Origin: Chryseobacterium sp. JAH
Lineage (GTDB): Bacteria; Bacteroidota; Bacteroidia; Flavobacteriales; Weeksellaceae
Direction: 5' to 3'
Assembly: GCF_001507335.1 (NCBI RefSeq)
Contig: NZ_LMAH01000002.1
Coordinates: 248,001-312,000, forward strand
Length of the DNA: 64,000 nucleotides
Numbering within the stretch: the first letter of the stretch is position 1; every line of letters begins with the position of its first letter. The notes below the pieces were generated by a model. The model saw nothing but the letters and a program-made list of their open reading frames with translations. It was not told the DNA's origin and ran no database searches. Made by a program: the position numbers and the translations under genes. Shown here one piece after another: positions 43,651-52,509 of this stretch.

Positions 43651-44223
43651 ATGAAAGAATTGTTTGATTTTATTTTGAGATTCGGGATCCTCAACCAGCA
43701 GCAGATTGATTTTATCACCAGCAAGGCAAAAGAAATTACCATTGTAAAGGATGAGTATTTCTCTGAAGCCGGAAAAATCGCCAGACAGGTTGGCTTCATT
43801 CATGAAGGAATTCTTCGGGTGTGTTACTACGACAACAAAGGAGAAGAAATCACGAAATATTTTATCGAAGAAAATAATCTGGTAGTAGATCTTGAAAGTT
43901 TTGACAACGAACTTCCATCAGTTGCCTATGTACAGGCTATTACCGACTGTAAACTTATTGTTTTTCAGAGAAAAGACTGGCTCGAGCTTCTACAGACGAT
44001 TGTGGGTTTTGATGCAATTGTTCGTAAAATAATTTCCAGAGCATTGATGCAGAAAGTGGAAAGAAGAAGTCCGCTGGTTTCTGAAGATGCAAAAACACGA
44101 TATCTAAAGTTTCTGGAAATCTATCCGAATGTTGTCAATCGCATTCCGCTTTCTTATATTGCTTCATACTTAGGGATTACTCAGTCTTCTTTAAGCAGAA
44201 TCAGGAAGAGTATTAGTTTATAG
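43651..44223 (+). CDS. Crp/Fnr-family transcriptional regulator
   Basis: 190 residues from the ATG at 43651. A longer frame from a TTG at 43630 would start inside the promoter and is rejected. The cyclic-nucleotide-binding-like beta roll covers about 20-120 (IVKDEYFSEAGKIARQVGFIHEGILRVCYYD in part), then a long helix. The HTH at about 160-185 reads IPLSYIASYLGITQSSLSRIRKS. No Cys cluster, so it is not an Fnr-type oxygen sensor. The ligand is unknown. It sits before an SDR gene that shares its operator sequence. Confidence 0.88.
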   Translation: MKELFDFILRFGILNQQQIDFITSKAKEITIVKDEYFSEAGKIARQVGFIHEGILRVCYYDNKGEEITKYFIEENNLVVDLESFDNELPSVAYVQAITDCKLIVFQRKDWLELLQTIVGFDAIVRKIISRALMQKVERRSPLVSEDAKTRYLKFLEIYPNVVNRIPLSYIASYLGITQSSLSRIRKSISL

Positions 44224-44334
44224 GGAAGTGAAGTTGGGTGATGGATGCTGGAAGTTTATGGATTCGCTGTTTAATTTTATTTTTAAATTCTAAATAACTT
44301 CAAAAACCGTAATTTTTTAATCATAAAATCGCTT

Positions 44335-44379
44335 TTTGCCAAATGGCAAATGATATCATCCTTAAACTTGGCAAATTTG
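44335..44379 (+). promoter_or_regulatory. Crp/Fnr-type operator upstream of the SDR gene
   Basis: Perfect palindrome with arms TTTGCC (44335-44340) and GGCAAA (44345-44350) around AAAT. A CAAATTTG -7-like box (44372-44379, one mismatch) follows, putting the palindrome centre about 41 bases before the predicted transcription start, the class II activator position. The spacing is exactly 10 bases longer than in the regulator's own promoter. Confidence 0.55.
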
Positions 44380-44404
44380 TACTGTTCAATTAAAAAAAAG
44401 AAAA

Positions 44405-45142
44405 ATGACAACAGTATTGATAACAGGAGCCAACAGAAGTATTGGTTTAGAAACTACCAAGCAGCTTTCAAAGAAGGGCCTATTCGTTTATTTGGGAAGC
44501 CGTGATCTTGCAAAAGGTGAAGCTATTGTAAAAGAACTTTCTCAGCAGGGATTTGAAAACATTAAAGCGATTGAAATAGATGTGACGAATATTGAATCAA
44601 TTTTTGCAGCGAAAAACATTGTAGAAAAAGAACAGGGAAAACTGGATATCCTTATCAACAATGCAGGAATTCTGGGTATAAATCCTCAAACAGCCACCGA
44701 AACCGCTGTGGATGATATTAAGGAAGTGTTTGAAACCAATTTCTTTGGAGTCATCAGTGTAACACAGGCATTTTTAGACTTGTTAAAAAAATCTGACAGC
44801 CCGAGAATTAGCAATATTACTTCAGGATTAGGTTCATTAACCTTAAACAGCGATCCAAATTGGAAATATTATCAGGTAAAAGCGGCAGCTTATGGTCCTT
44901 CAAAAACTGCTTTGAACGCTTACACCATCGTGTTGGCTTACGAACTGAAAGATTTACCTTTCAAAGTAAATGTTATCGATCCGGGTTATACTGCGACAGA
45001 TTTCAATCATCACAGCGGTCCGGGCTCTGTAGAAAGTGCAGCCAATTTTATCATCAAACATACACTGACAGATGAAGATGCACCAACCGGACAGTTTTTC
45101 AGCAATGACATTGAGGATGAAACCGGAATCAGTCCGTGGTAG
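44405..45142 (+). CDS. Short-chain dehydrogenase/reductase
   Basis: 245 residues, classical SDR. It has the cofactor motif TGANRSIGLETTKQL (TGxxxxIG), ILINNAGILG, a Ser in NITSGLG and the catalytic YxxxK in AYGPSKTALNAY. It reduces or oxidises an unknown carbonyl or alcohol with NAD(P)H. Basic residues after the first strand (GSRDL) fit NADP. It lies 181 bases after the Crp/Fnr regulator and has the regulator-type operator in front. A terminator follows 47 bases after its stop. Confidence 0.92.
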   Translation: MTTVLITGANRSIGLETTKQLSKKGLFVYLGSRDLAKGEAIVKELSQQGFENIKAIEIDVTNIESIFAAKNIVEKEQGKLDILINNAGILGINPQTATETAVDDIKEVFETNFFGVISVTQAFLDLLKKSDSPRISNITSGLGSLTLNSDPNWKYYQVKAAAYGPSKTALNAYTIVLAYELKDLPFKVNVIDPGYTATDFNHHSGPGSVESAANFIIKHTLTDEDAPTGQFFSNDIEDETGISPW

Positions 45143-45189
45143 ATTTTTTTTGTAAATGTATAAAAGTATAATGTATGTTTATATTGTTA

Positions 45190-45217
45190 AAGAGAGACTT
45201 TCGGGTTTCTCTTTTTT
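45190..45217 (+). terminator. Intrinsic terminator of the SDR gene
   Basis: Arms GAGAGACT (45192-45199) and GGTTTCTC (45204-45211) around TTCG, then T run. Sequence nearly identical to the terminator at 43573-43592. Confidence 0.75.
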
Positions 45218-45299
45218 ATTTTCTGCAATATTGTTAGATTTGATCCTTATTCAGAATTAAAAATCACATTTCATATCTGAAGATTTACTTCAACTAACA

Positions 45300-46058
45300 A
45301 TGACCAACGGCATCTATTATAAAAAAATCAAACCAGATGAGTCACTTTCAGACTTTGTGGAAAGTTTTTGGGTGCTGCACAATGATTCAGAAAACGATAA
45401 GGAAACGGTAGGATTACCTGATGGAAGGATAGATTTATTTCTTATACAATCAGATGACCAACCCTTCAGAATTGTACTTCTCGGTTTAGGTACGCAATAT
45501 CATGATGAAGGTTTAATACCTGCGAAAAGTCTGAGATTTGCAGTGAGTTTCAAACCGCTTGCCGTAGAATATGTCTTTCATGAAACCATTTCAGATATTG
45601 TTGATAAAGGAAAAATATTATCTGATGATTTTTGGGATTTTAATCTTCAAGATCTCAACAATTTTGAAAGCTTTTGCGAAAAGGCATCACAAAAAATAAG
45701 ATCTCTCATCCCAAAAGAAATTGACCTTCGCAAAAAGAAATTATTTGATCTCATCTACAACACGCACGGTTCTATTACCGTAAAAGATCTTTCCGAAAAA
45801 GTTGGCTGGAGCAGTCGACAGATAAACCGGTATTTTAATCAGCAATTTGGTATTTCTTTAAAATCATTTTGCAACATACTCCGTTTTCGGGCTTCACTCG
45901 AACATATTGCGAAGGGAAAACTTTTCCCGGAGCTTAATTTTACAGATCAAACCCATTTTATCAAAGAAATAAAAAAGTTTTCCGGGGTAGTTCCCAAAGA
46001 ACTTTTTAAAAATAAAAACGACCGATTTATACTATTATCTTCCTTCAAGACAGAATAA
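45300..46058 (+). CDS. AraC-family transcriptional regulator
   Basis: 252 residues. The N-terminal sensor domain is of the DUF6597 type (YYKKIKPDESLSDFVESFW at the start, LPDGRIDLFL). The C-terminal AraC HTH pair has ITVKDLSEKVGWSSRQINRYFNQQFG and the second helix FTDQTHFIKEIKKFSGVVPKEL. The likely target is the flavin monooxygenase gene 28 bases downstream, and possibly itself. The ligand is unknown. Confidence 0.9.
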   Translation: MTNGIYYKKIKPDESLSDFVESFWVLHNDSENDKETVGLPDGRIDLFLIQSDDQPFRIVLLGLGTQYHDEGLIPAKSLRFAVSFKPLAVEYVFHETISDIVDKGKILSDDFWDFNLQDLNNFESFCEKASQKIRSLIPKEIDLRKKKLFDLIYNTHGSITVKDLSEKVGWSSRQINRYFNQQFGISLKSFCNILRFRASLEHIAKGKLFPELNFTDQTHFIKEIKKFSGVVPKELFKNKNDRFILLSSFKTE

Positions 46059-46086
46059 TTTTGCATCATTCAAAACGAGAAAGAAT

Positions 46087-47247
46087 ATGCAAATCAGTAA
46101 TAAAAAAATCGCAATTATCGGCGGTGGTCCCGGTGGACTGACTTTAGCCAGACTTTTACAGCTTAAAGGAGCCGATGTGAAAGTGTACGAAAGAGATGTC
46201 AATAAGGATGCACGTGTACAAGGCTCACCACTCGATATGCATGAAGAATCGGGAATGGCAGCTTTAATCAAGGCTGATCTTTTAACCGAGTTTAAAAATA
46301 ATTTCATGCCGGGTGCAGACAAAACATTGATCTTAAACGATCAGGCGAAAATCCTTTTCACTGATCATGAAAACAATATCGAAGAAGATTTCGGCAACGA
46401 ACATTTTCGTCCTGAAATTGACCGCGGTGTCTTAAGAAAGATATTATTAGAGTCTTTGGAGCCCGAAACTATTGTCTGGAACAGTCATTTTATTTCTATG
46501 GAACCGCAAAACGAAGGCTGGATGATGCATTTTAAAGACGGTCTGTCGATTTATGCAGATCTCGTCATTGGTTCTGATGGTGCAAATTCTAAAATCCGAC
46601 CTTACATCACAGATATTAAACCTTTTTATTCTGGAGTGACCATGCTGGAAGGCAATGTTTATGATTCAGAAAAAGCGGTTCCGCAAATGCATTCATTAAT
46701 TAACGGTGGGAAAATCATGGCTTTCGGAAACAAAAAAAATATTCTGATGGGACAAAAAGGCGGTGGTGATCTTGGATTCTATGTAAGTTTTAAAACCAAT
46801 GAAAACTGGGCAATAGAAAGCGGAATTGATTTCTCAGCTCGAACTGAGATTCTGAATTGGTTTAAAAAAGAATATTCTGACTGGAGCAATATCTGGTATG
46901 AATTAATTGAGAAAGCTGCAACTCCGTTTATTCCACGTCCGATTTACTGTGCGCCTTTAGACCAAACCTGGAAAACTCTTCCGAATCTGACCATTATTGG
47001 TGATGCTGCTCACGTAATGCCGCCATTTGCAGGAGAAGGTGCAAATATGGCGATGCTTGATGCTCTTGAACTTAGTGAATGTCTGACTTCTGATGAGTAC
47101 AGTTCTCTGCAGGAAGCTATTTTAGGTTATGAAACAAAAATGCGCAAGAGAGCAGCAAATGCAGCGCAGGACTCGCTTGAGAATGGTGAGAAAATGCACT
47201 CGGAAAATGCATTAAATACAATGCTGGAGTTTTTTAATCCCCATTAA
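46087..47247 (+). CDS. TetX-like FAD-dependent monooxygenase
   Basis: 386 residues, close to TetX length. The FAD fold has IGGGPGGLTLARLL (12-17 GGGPGG), VYERD, an arginine pattern DRGVLRKILL (Arg117 region as in TetX), and the second FAD motif GDAAHVMPPFAGEGAN (305-320). The order ARVQGSPLDMHEESG matches TetX and related flavin monooxygenases. TetX destroys tetracyclines by hydroxylation; this protein is clearly related, but substrate and activity cannot be inferred from sequence alone. Preceded by an AraC regulator, which may control it. Confidence 0.85.
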   Translation: MQISNKKIAIIGGGPGGLTLARLLQLKGADVKVYERDVNKDARVQGSPLDMHEESGMAALIKADLLTEFKNNFMPGADKTLILNDQAKILFTDHENNIEEDFGNEHFRPEIDRGVLRKILLESLEPETIVWNSHFISMEPQNEGWMMHFKDGLSIYADLVIGSDGANSKIRPYITDIKPFYSGVTMLEGNVYDSEKAVPQMHSLINGGKIMAFGNKKNILMGQKGGGDLGFYVSFKTNENWAIESGIDFSARTEILNWFKKEYSDWSNIWYELIEKAATPFIPRPIYCAPLDQTWKTLPNLTIIGDAAHVMPPFAGEGANMAMLDALELSECLTSDEYSSLQEAILGYETKMRKRAANAAQDSLENGEKMHSENALNTMLEFFNPH

Positions 47248-47390
47248 TATTGTTGTTTTTAATATCTAAAATTCATTTACACGCAAAGTCAGTAAAGTTT
47301 TTTGACCACTGACCGCTTTTAAGTTAGACCAAGGCGTTCTACTTAATAAGAACCCAAAGTTTTAAATTATTAAATTTTAATTGTATAAAA

Positions 47391-47421
47391 AAAAGACATC
47401 CGCAAAATGCGGATGTCTTTT
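47391..47421 (-). terminator. Intrinsic terminator of the YceI gene
   Basis: Perfect 13-bp arms AAAAGACATCCGC (47391-47403) and GCGGATGTCTTTT (47409-47421). A T run follows on the minus strand. It lies 21 bases after the YceI-family stop. Confidence 0.85.
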
Positions 47422-47442
47422 CAAATATTTTTGAGAAAAAAA

Positions 47443-48120
47443 TTATTTTTTTGCAGCTTTCACATCGATAGCAATTTCGATGTCTTTGCTGATCATCCAT
47501 TCTGCAGGATCTGCTTCAGAAGTTCCGAATTTGATTCCCCAGTCTGCACGGTTTACTGTAAATTTAGCAGCAACATTCGCTGACTTATCTACAACGTCAA
47601 CCTTCGCAGGGAAAGTAACATTCATTGTTTTACCCATTAAAGTTAGGTTTCCACTTACTGTTTTGTTAGCTCCGGCTACAGCGTCTGCTCCAGGAGTTGC
47701 CAAATCTTCAACTTTAGTGATTTTAAAATCAGCAGTCGGGAATTTTTCAACATTGAAGAAATCTTCATTCTTCAAGTGACCTTCAAGATCAGTATATTTT
47801 TTGTCTTTTTCTGTAACAGAAGCCGGATCTACTTTGATTGATTTCATATCAATTACAAATTCTCCAGAAGCCAATTGGTTATCAGCAACAGATAATTCAC
47901 CTGACGTGATCGCAAGAGTTCCCCAACGTGGTGCCATTCCTCCTTTGTGGAAAGCTTTCCAGTTTACTTTAGATGCTGCCACATCAACTGCTAAAACATC
48001 ACCTTTCTTTTCAGCAACAGTTTGCTCTTGACCTGCAGTTGCAGTCTCTGTTTTTTTGTCTCCACAAGAAGCCAATAAAAGACCCATTCCTGCTAAAGCG
48101 ATTACACTGATTTTTTTCAT
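47443..48120 (-). CDS. YceI-family lipoprotein
   Basis: 225 residues. Lipoprotein signal MKKISVIALAGMGLLLASC (Cys19), then a short Ala/Thr/Glu linker and a YceI-like lipocalin fold: DVAASKVNWKAFHKGGM, HLKNEDFFNVEKFPTADFKIT, GNLTLMGKTMNVTFPAKV and NRADWGIKFG. YceI proteins bind isoprenoid-type lipids. Its exact role is unknown. Monocistronic with a strong terminator; a TATTTTTG -7 box lies at 48171-48178 on the minus strand. Confidence 0.9.
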   Translation of the reverse strand: MKKISVIALAGMGLLLASCGDKKTETATAGQEQTVAEKKGDVLAVDVAASKVNWKAFHKGGMAPRWGTLAITSGELSVADNQLASGEFVIDMKSIKVDPASVTEKDKKYTDLEGHLKNEDFFNVEKFPTADFKITKVEDLATPGADAVAGANKTVSGNLTLMGKTMNVTFPAKVDVVDKSANVAAKFTVNRADWGIKFGTSEADPAEWMISKDIEIAIDVKAAKK

Positions 48121-48170
48121 TTTTTTAAAATTTAATATTGTTATTGATTAAGTATTGCTTTACTAAACAG

Positions 48171-48385
48171 CAAAAATACCGTTTTATTATTTTTAACTGT
48201 GCAAACCTCGGAAAAATTTATGATTTGTGTCATTAACATAGGATAAGAAAATGAAAAAATTTTCATTTTGGCATTTTTGATTAATGAAAGAAAAATTCCT
48301 GCATAACAAATTATCAAAATTTGATTTCTTTATTACAGGTTCATTTCCTTTGTGTGTGATTTTTTATTAGATTACTCTATATTTG
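48171..48385. promoter_or_regulatory. Divergent YceI / TlpA promoter region with inverted repeat
   Basis: The 331-base gap 48121-48451 has no gene. It holds a minus-strand -7 box TATTTTTG (48171-48178), a plus-strand -7 box TATATTTG (48378-48385) and a perfect inverted repeat with 10-base arms AAAATGAAAA (48248-48257) and TTTTCATTTT (48260-48269). The repeat may be an operator or a stem at a transcript end. I see nothing else here. Confidence 0.45.
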
Positions 48386-48451
48386 AGTTTTACAGTTTGT
48401 ACTAATGCACAAAAACTGGCTGAAAATACAATATCATAAATTATAAATCAT

Positions 48452-49546
48452 ATGAAAACAAAATTTCTTATTTATTCTGCTATTATCTTCACGTTTATTT
48501 CTTGTGAAAAAAACTCAACAAAAATTTCAGGAGATATCCCGAATCTACCTGATGGAAAATTGGTATTATTCGAAGAGGTATGGTCTAATAAACTTGATAG
48601 TGTAGAAGTGAAAGATGGAAAATTTGATATTGAGCTTATATTCGATGATAAAATCCCTCACTACATCGGTATGGATCTTTTTGCGAAAAATGGTGATAAA
48701 ATTTGTTTCCAATTTCCTACAGATTCTTATTTTAATAAACAAAAAGATAAATGGAGCTCTTCGCTATTTCTTTCAGACAAAAAGATTTATCTAAAAGATT
48801 CTATAGAATATATTGATTTCGGTAAAAACTCATTCTTTCCTGATAATATTAAACCTGTCAATGTCATTATTTTAGAAGCCGGGGAACAAACTTATGCATT
48901 ACAAAAAACCAATTATGATTTATTCAGTAGAAAAAGCAATACCCAAAATTCTGAAATTCAAAATTTAATTAAAAGATACCCTAAGTCCTTTCATCTATTA
49001 GCTGAAATGGTGAAAAATAAATACACATTTTCTTCAGTAGATGTTGGCGATTTTTTAAAGCTATTTGACAAGTCTGTGCAAGCATATCCACATTTCAAAG
49101 AGCTTCAAAAGTATGTCGTCGATTCGAAAAAAAACATAAATACCAAGCTATTGAAATTGAAAAATTCAGATAATCAAGTGAATGAAATTTTAGACAAAAG
49201 ATACAATAAACATTTAATTATCCTTTGGGCAAGTTGGTGTATGCCCTGTAGACAAGAGATTCCTATTCTGAAAAAAATTGTATCTGAGAATAAGCTTAGC
49301 GATACCGAAATAATATCTATCTCAATAGATGAAAAGGAATCTGACTGGCAAAAAGCGCTTGCTGCAGAAAAAATGAACTGGAAACAGTTTATTCTATCAG
49401 AAAAGGAAAGTGAAAAATTTAAGATAATTCTAAAGTATGGCGGAGCTATTCCTTACTCAGTTCTAGTTAATAGTGACTTAAAAATTTTGTCAAGTTCAAC
49501 CGGTCTGTATGACGAATCAGAAATGTTGAAAATGTTAAAGAAATAG
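48452..49546 (+). CDS. TlpA/thioredoxin-like lipoprotein with DUF4369 domain
   Basis: 364 residues. Lipoprotein signal with the lipobox Cys in TFISCEKN (about residue 18). A DUF4369-type beta domain (about 25-115, beginning ISGDIPNLPDGKLVLF) precedes a helical region. The C-terminal thioredoxin fold (about 240-364) has the redox motif LWASWCMPCRQEIP (CMPC). It probably reduces disulfides in the periplasm or acts in cytochrome c maturation-like steps. It is 51 bases ahead of the outer-membrane receptor gene, suggesting a functional link. Confidence 0.9.
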   Translation: MKTKFLIYSAIIFTFISCEKNSTKISGDIPNLPDGKLVLFEEVWSNKLDSVEVKDGKFDIELIFDDKIPHYIGMDLFAKNGDKICFQFPTDSYFNKQKDKWSSSLFLSDKKIYLKDSIEYIDFGKNSFFPDNIKPVNVIILEAGEQTYALQKTNYDLFSRKSNTQNSEIQNLIKRYPKSFHLLAEMVKNKYTFSSVDVGDFLKLFDKSVQAYPHFKELQKYVVDSKKNINTKLLKLKNSDNQVNEILDKRYNKHLIILWASWCMPCRQEIPILKKIVSENKLSDTEIISISIDEKESDWQKALAAEKMNWKQFILSEKESEKFKIILKYGGAIPYSVLVNSDLKILSSSTGLYDESEMLKMLKK

Positions 49547-49597
49547 ATCTTAGATGTAATATCCAACCTCCTCCAATTGTTCTATCTAAAAACCAAC

Positions 49598-51916
49598 ATG
49601 AAATTTAACTTCTTTTTTCTCTTATTCTTTCCTTTCATCTACTCTTTTGCTCAACAAAATTTAAGTATCAACGGAACAATTATCAATCATAATCAGCAAA
49701 AAATGACCTCACCCATTGTGGTTTATTTATTTGATCATGAAAATCATTTGATAAAATCTACGATTACTCACGATGCAAAATTCGAGTTTCATCAGTTACA
49801 GTCAAACAATTATTATCTTCAAATTTCTTCGGATGAAACTGTTCAGAAAGAAAAACCATTTTATTTAGAGAAAAATTTAGATTTAAAAATTATTTACAAC
49901 CCAAAAGTTCAACAGATTGAGGAAGTTAATCTCGTCGGAAAGAAAAATAATTTCAAAGTTGAAAATGGAAATATCACTTTGGAGGTCGCCAACTCTCAGC
50001 TCAATAAACTACCAACCTCTACCGAATTATTATCAAAATTACCTTTTGTAATGATGGATGCCAACGGTGAGGGACTTTCGTTTGTTGGAAAAGGCGTTCC
50101 GTTATTGTATATTGATAACCAAAGAGTAGATTTCGCGACCTTATCAGGCATTGCCGTAGATGACATTAAATCTGTAGAAATTATCCGAAATCCCTCCGTA
50201 AAATATGAGTCTGAAGGGAAAGCTGTCATTAAAATCAATCTCAAAAAAAGTAGAAAAGACGGTGCTCAGCTAAGTATTTCAGAAACGGCGACGTTTCAGA
50301 AACGTTTTAGAAATCATTTAACCGCCAATTATCAGCAGAAAAAGAATAAAACCGAATGGAAACTCAATGCTGCATACAATCAGATTAATCATTGGGAAAG
50401 CAATGGGTTTGAATATTTGGTTCCCAGCAAAAACATTTATTCTGATTATGTGATCACCTCGATTACCAAACGTCCGCAAACGATTTTTGGAGGAAGTTTA
50501 TATCATGAATTAAACGATGGCGATTATATTACTTTAACGGTCAACAGTAATTTGAGACCGGATAAAGGTGATAATAATACCAACACATTGTACTCTGAAA
50601 ATGAAAATTCTTCTTACATCAGAACATTGAATCAGCAGGACAGTAAACGATCAACTATTAATTCCATCTTTAATTACAATAAAAAATTAACGAATTGGAA
50701 TGCCAACATTTTTACCGGATTGCAATACACTAGAGAAAGTAATTATGTCGACTATATTTTTTACAACGATATTAATAATTCAGGATATGAATTCAGTCAA
50801 TTTCGTCGTCGACTGTACTCCGGAAACGTGTATTCCGGGAGAATTGATTTTGAAAAGAAATTTAATGAAAAACATATTTTAGAATTGGGAGGAAGCTACA
50901 CAAGTGCCGAAACCAATACAGACAATACCACCGATTACCGGAATAATCAGGCAATTGAATACTATAAATATCAATTTAAAGAAAGTAATTTAGCATCTTA
51001 TGCCAACTTTGGTTTGGATATCAATAAATGGAACCTCAAAGGTGGAATAAGAATGGAAACCACTTCTACAAAAGGTTTTGAACCGATTATTAATGAAACC
51101 AAAATCGAAAGAGATTATCTGGACTGGTTTCCCAATGCTGAAGTAAATTTTAAGCAAAATGAAAATTACACGTATACTTTAAATTTCAGAAAAAGCATTT
51201 CAAGACCCAACTATGGAAATCTTGCTGCCGGCGGATTATACGGAAGTCCGTATGTAGAATATGTAGGAAATCCTGATTTGGTTCCTACTTATACAAATAC
51301 AGTTTCTTTTACAACGAATCTTAAAAAATGGTCTTTAAATGCATCTTTTTACACCAATAAAAATCCGATTGGTTACACTTTGGTTTATGATGAAAGCAGA
51401 AATATTTCAAAGTTCACGATGGTTAATTTCGATAAAGAACTCGGCGCCAACATTGGCTTAGATTTCCCAATTGAATGGAAAAAATGGACTTCACAAAACA
51501 GTTTGTCTTTAAATTATGATAAGACCGAAGATTCTTTAGCCGTCATCAAAAAATCGACACCTTACCTTTACTTCTCCACCAACAATACGTTTACTTTGTT
51601 GAAGCATTTATCTTTTCTGCTTGACGGCTCTTACATCACACAACGCACAGCAGGATTGTATGAGGTGAATGATATGTGTCTGGTGAACCTCGGTCTCACT
51701 TCTTCCGTTTCCAATTTTGATTTTACGCTTCGCTACAATGATATTTTTAATCAAATGAACTACGTCCAGAAAATGAGTTACAATCAAATGACTTCCAAAG
51801 GAACTTTTTTTGGGAACACACCTACTCTATCATTTGCAGTAAAATATAATTTCGGAAAGTTGCTCCAATCAAATTACAAGCAGAATACGGTGAATGAAAC
51901 TGCTGACAGACTATAG
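49598..51916 (+). CDS. Outer-membrane TonB-dependent-receptor-like protein
   Basis: 772 residues from the ATG at 49598. A longer frame from a TTG at 49577 adds seven residues before the signal peptide and is rejected. A signal peptide ending FAQQ is followed by a CarboxypepD-regulatory-like beta domain (about 20-95), a plug-like segment (about 130-215) and an OMP beta-barrel of the type often annotated outer membrane beta-barrel family protein. The last residues (RL) do not form the usual aromatic end. Ligand unknown. Paired with the TlpA-like lipoprotein upstream. Confidence 0.9.
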   Translation: MKFNFFFLLFFPFIYSFAQQNLSINGTIINHNQQKMTSPIVVYLFDHENHLIKSTITHDAKFEFHQLQSNNYYLQISSDETVQKEKPFYLEKNLDLKIIYNPKVQQIEEVNLVGKKNNFKVENGNITLEVANSQLNKLPTSTELLSKLPFVMMDANGEGLSFVGKGVPLLYIDNQRVDFATLSGIAVDDIKSVEIIRNPSVKYESEGKAVIKINLKKSRKDGAQLSISETATFQKRFRNHLTANYQQKKNKTEWKLNAAYNQINHWESNGFEYLVPSKNIYSDYVITSITKRPQTIFGGSLYHELNDGDYITLTVNSNLRPDKGDNNTNTLYSENENSSYIRTLNQQDSKRSTINSIFNYNKKLTNWNANIFTGLQYTRESNYVDYIFYNDINNSGYEFSQFRRRLYSGNVYSGRIDFEKKFNEKHILELGGSYTSAETNTDNTTDYRNNQAIEYYKYQFKESNLASYANFGLDINKWNLKGGIRMETTSTKGFEPIINETKIERDYLDWFPNAEVNFKQNENYTYTLNFRKSISRPNYGNLAAGGLYGSPYVEYVGNPDLVPTYTNTVSFTTNLKKWSLNASFYTNKNPIGYTLVYDESRNISKFTMVNFDKELGANIGLDFPIEWKKWTSQNSLSLNYDKTEDSLAVIKKSTPYLYFSTNNTFTLLKHLSFLLDGSYITQRTAGLYEVNDMCLVNLGLTSSVSNFDFTLRYNDIFNQMNYVQKMSYNQMTSKGTFFGNTPTLSFAVKYNFGKLLQSNYKQNTVNETADRL

Positions 51917-52184
51917 TTTTTAAATTTAAAATGCTGATGATTTACAAAGAACTTTTCTTTTGCTTGTGATATTTTATAAACATTTTATAAATTTGGATTG
52001 ACATGAGCATTTGAACAAAAACGAATAACAAAATGAATTTGGCTCCTTTAAGATATGTTCTGAACGAAAATACTTCTTACAGAAAAATATGGATTGCCAA
52101 CCCAGCTGCGAAGAGCCGTTTGTAAGGCTGAGCCTGTTTATGATTTAGATAAGTAAGGAGCTTGTTATATAAAATTAATAGAAT

Positions 52185-52376
52185 ATGAAAAATAAAAATC
52201 CATTAACTTTTCCATTTAGCATTATAGCAATCATATTAGGAGTGATATTGTTTAAGCAATTCGATTTTAAAACGCTAACATTCGAGAAACCTATTCTGGC
52301 AGGAGTTTACTTTATTATTTTTCTATTCTCAATCTTTTTTCTCATAAAAAATGCAAACAAACGAGTTGAAAAATAA
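52185..52376 (+). CDS. Small two-helix membrane protein
   Basis: 63 residues with two hydrophobic helices (about 8-22 and 38-56) and a charged end. It is preceded by a possible promoter (TAAATTTG near 51988) and by a 268-base gap (51917-52184) that otherwise holds only a 30-codon frame at 52033-52125 of doubtful meaning. No family recognised. Support is the clean membrane pattern only. Confidence 0.45.
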   Translation: MKNKNPLTFPFSIIAIILGVILFKQFDFKTLTFEKPILAGVYFIIFLFSIFFLIKNANKRVEK

Positions 52377-52477
52377 ATACTATGACGATGGAAATCTTTA
52401 ATCTTCCAATAACGGAAAACAAAAGCCTGTAGATTGTTATCTGATATCAGGACAAAAAATTGACTAAAAATTATAAG

Positions 52478-52503
52478 AAAAGAGAAACCTAAGTTTCTCT
52501 TTT
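52478..52503 (-). terminator. Intrinsic terminator downstream of gldG
   Basis: Perfect 11-bp arms AAAAGAGAAAC (52478-52488) and GTTTCTCTTTT (52493-52503) around CTAA. It lies just after the gldG stop (52510) on the minus strand. Confidence 0.75.
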
Positions 52504-52509
52504 CTATTT

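Noticed and set aside
52033..52125. 30-codon frame ending before the small membrane gene
   Set aside because: Preceded by a plausible promoter, but has no family, no diagnostic codons and no attenuator-type hairpin.
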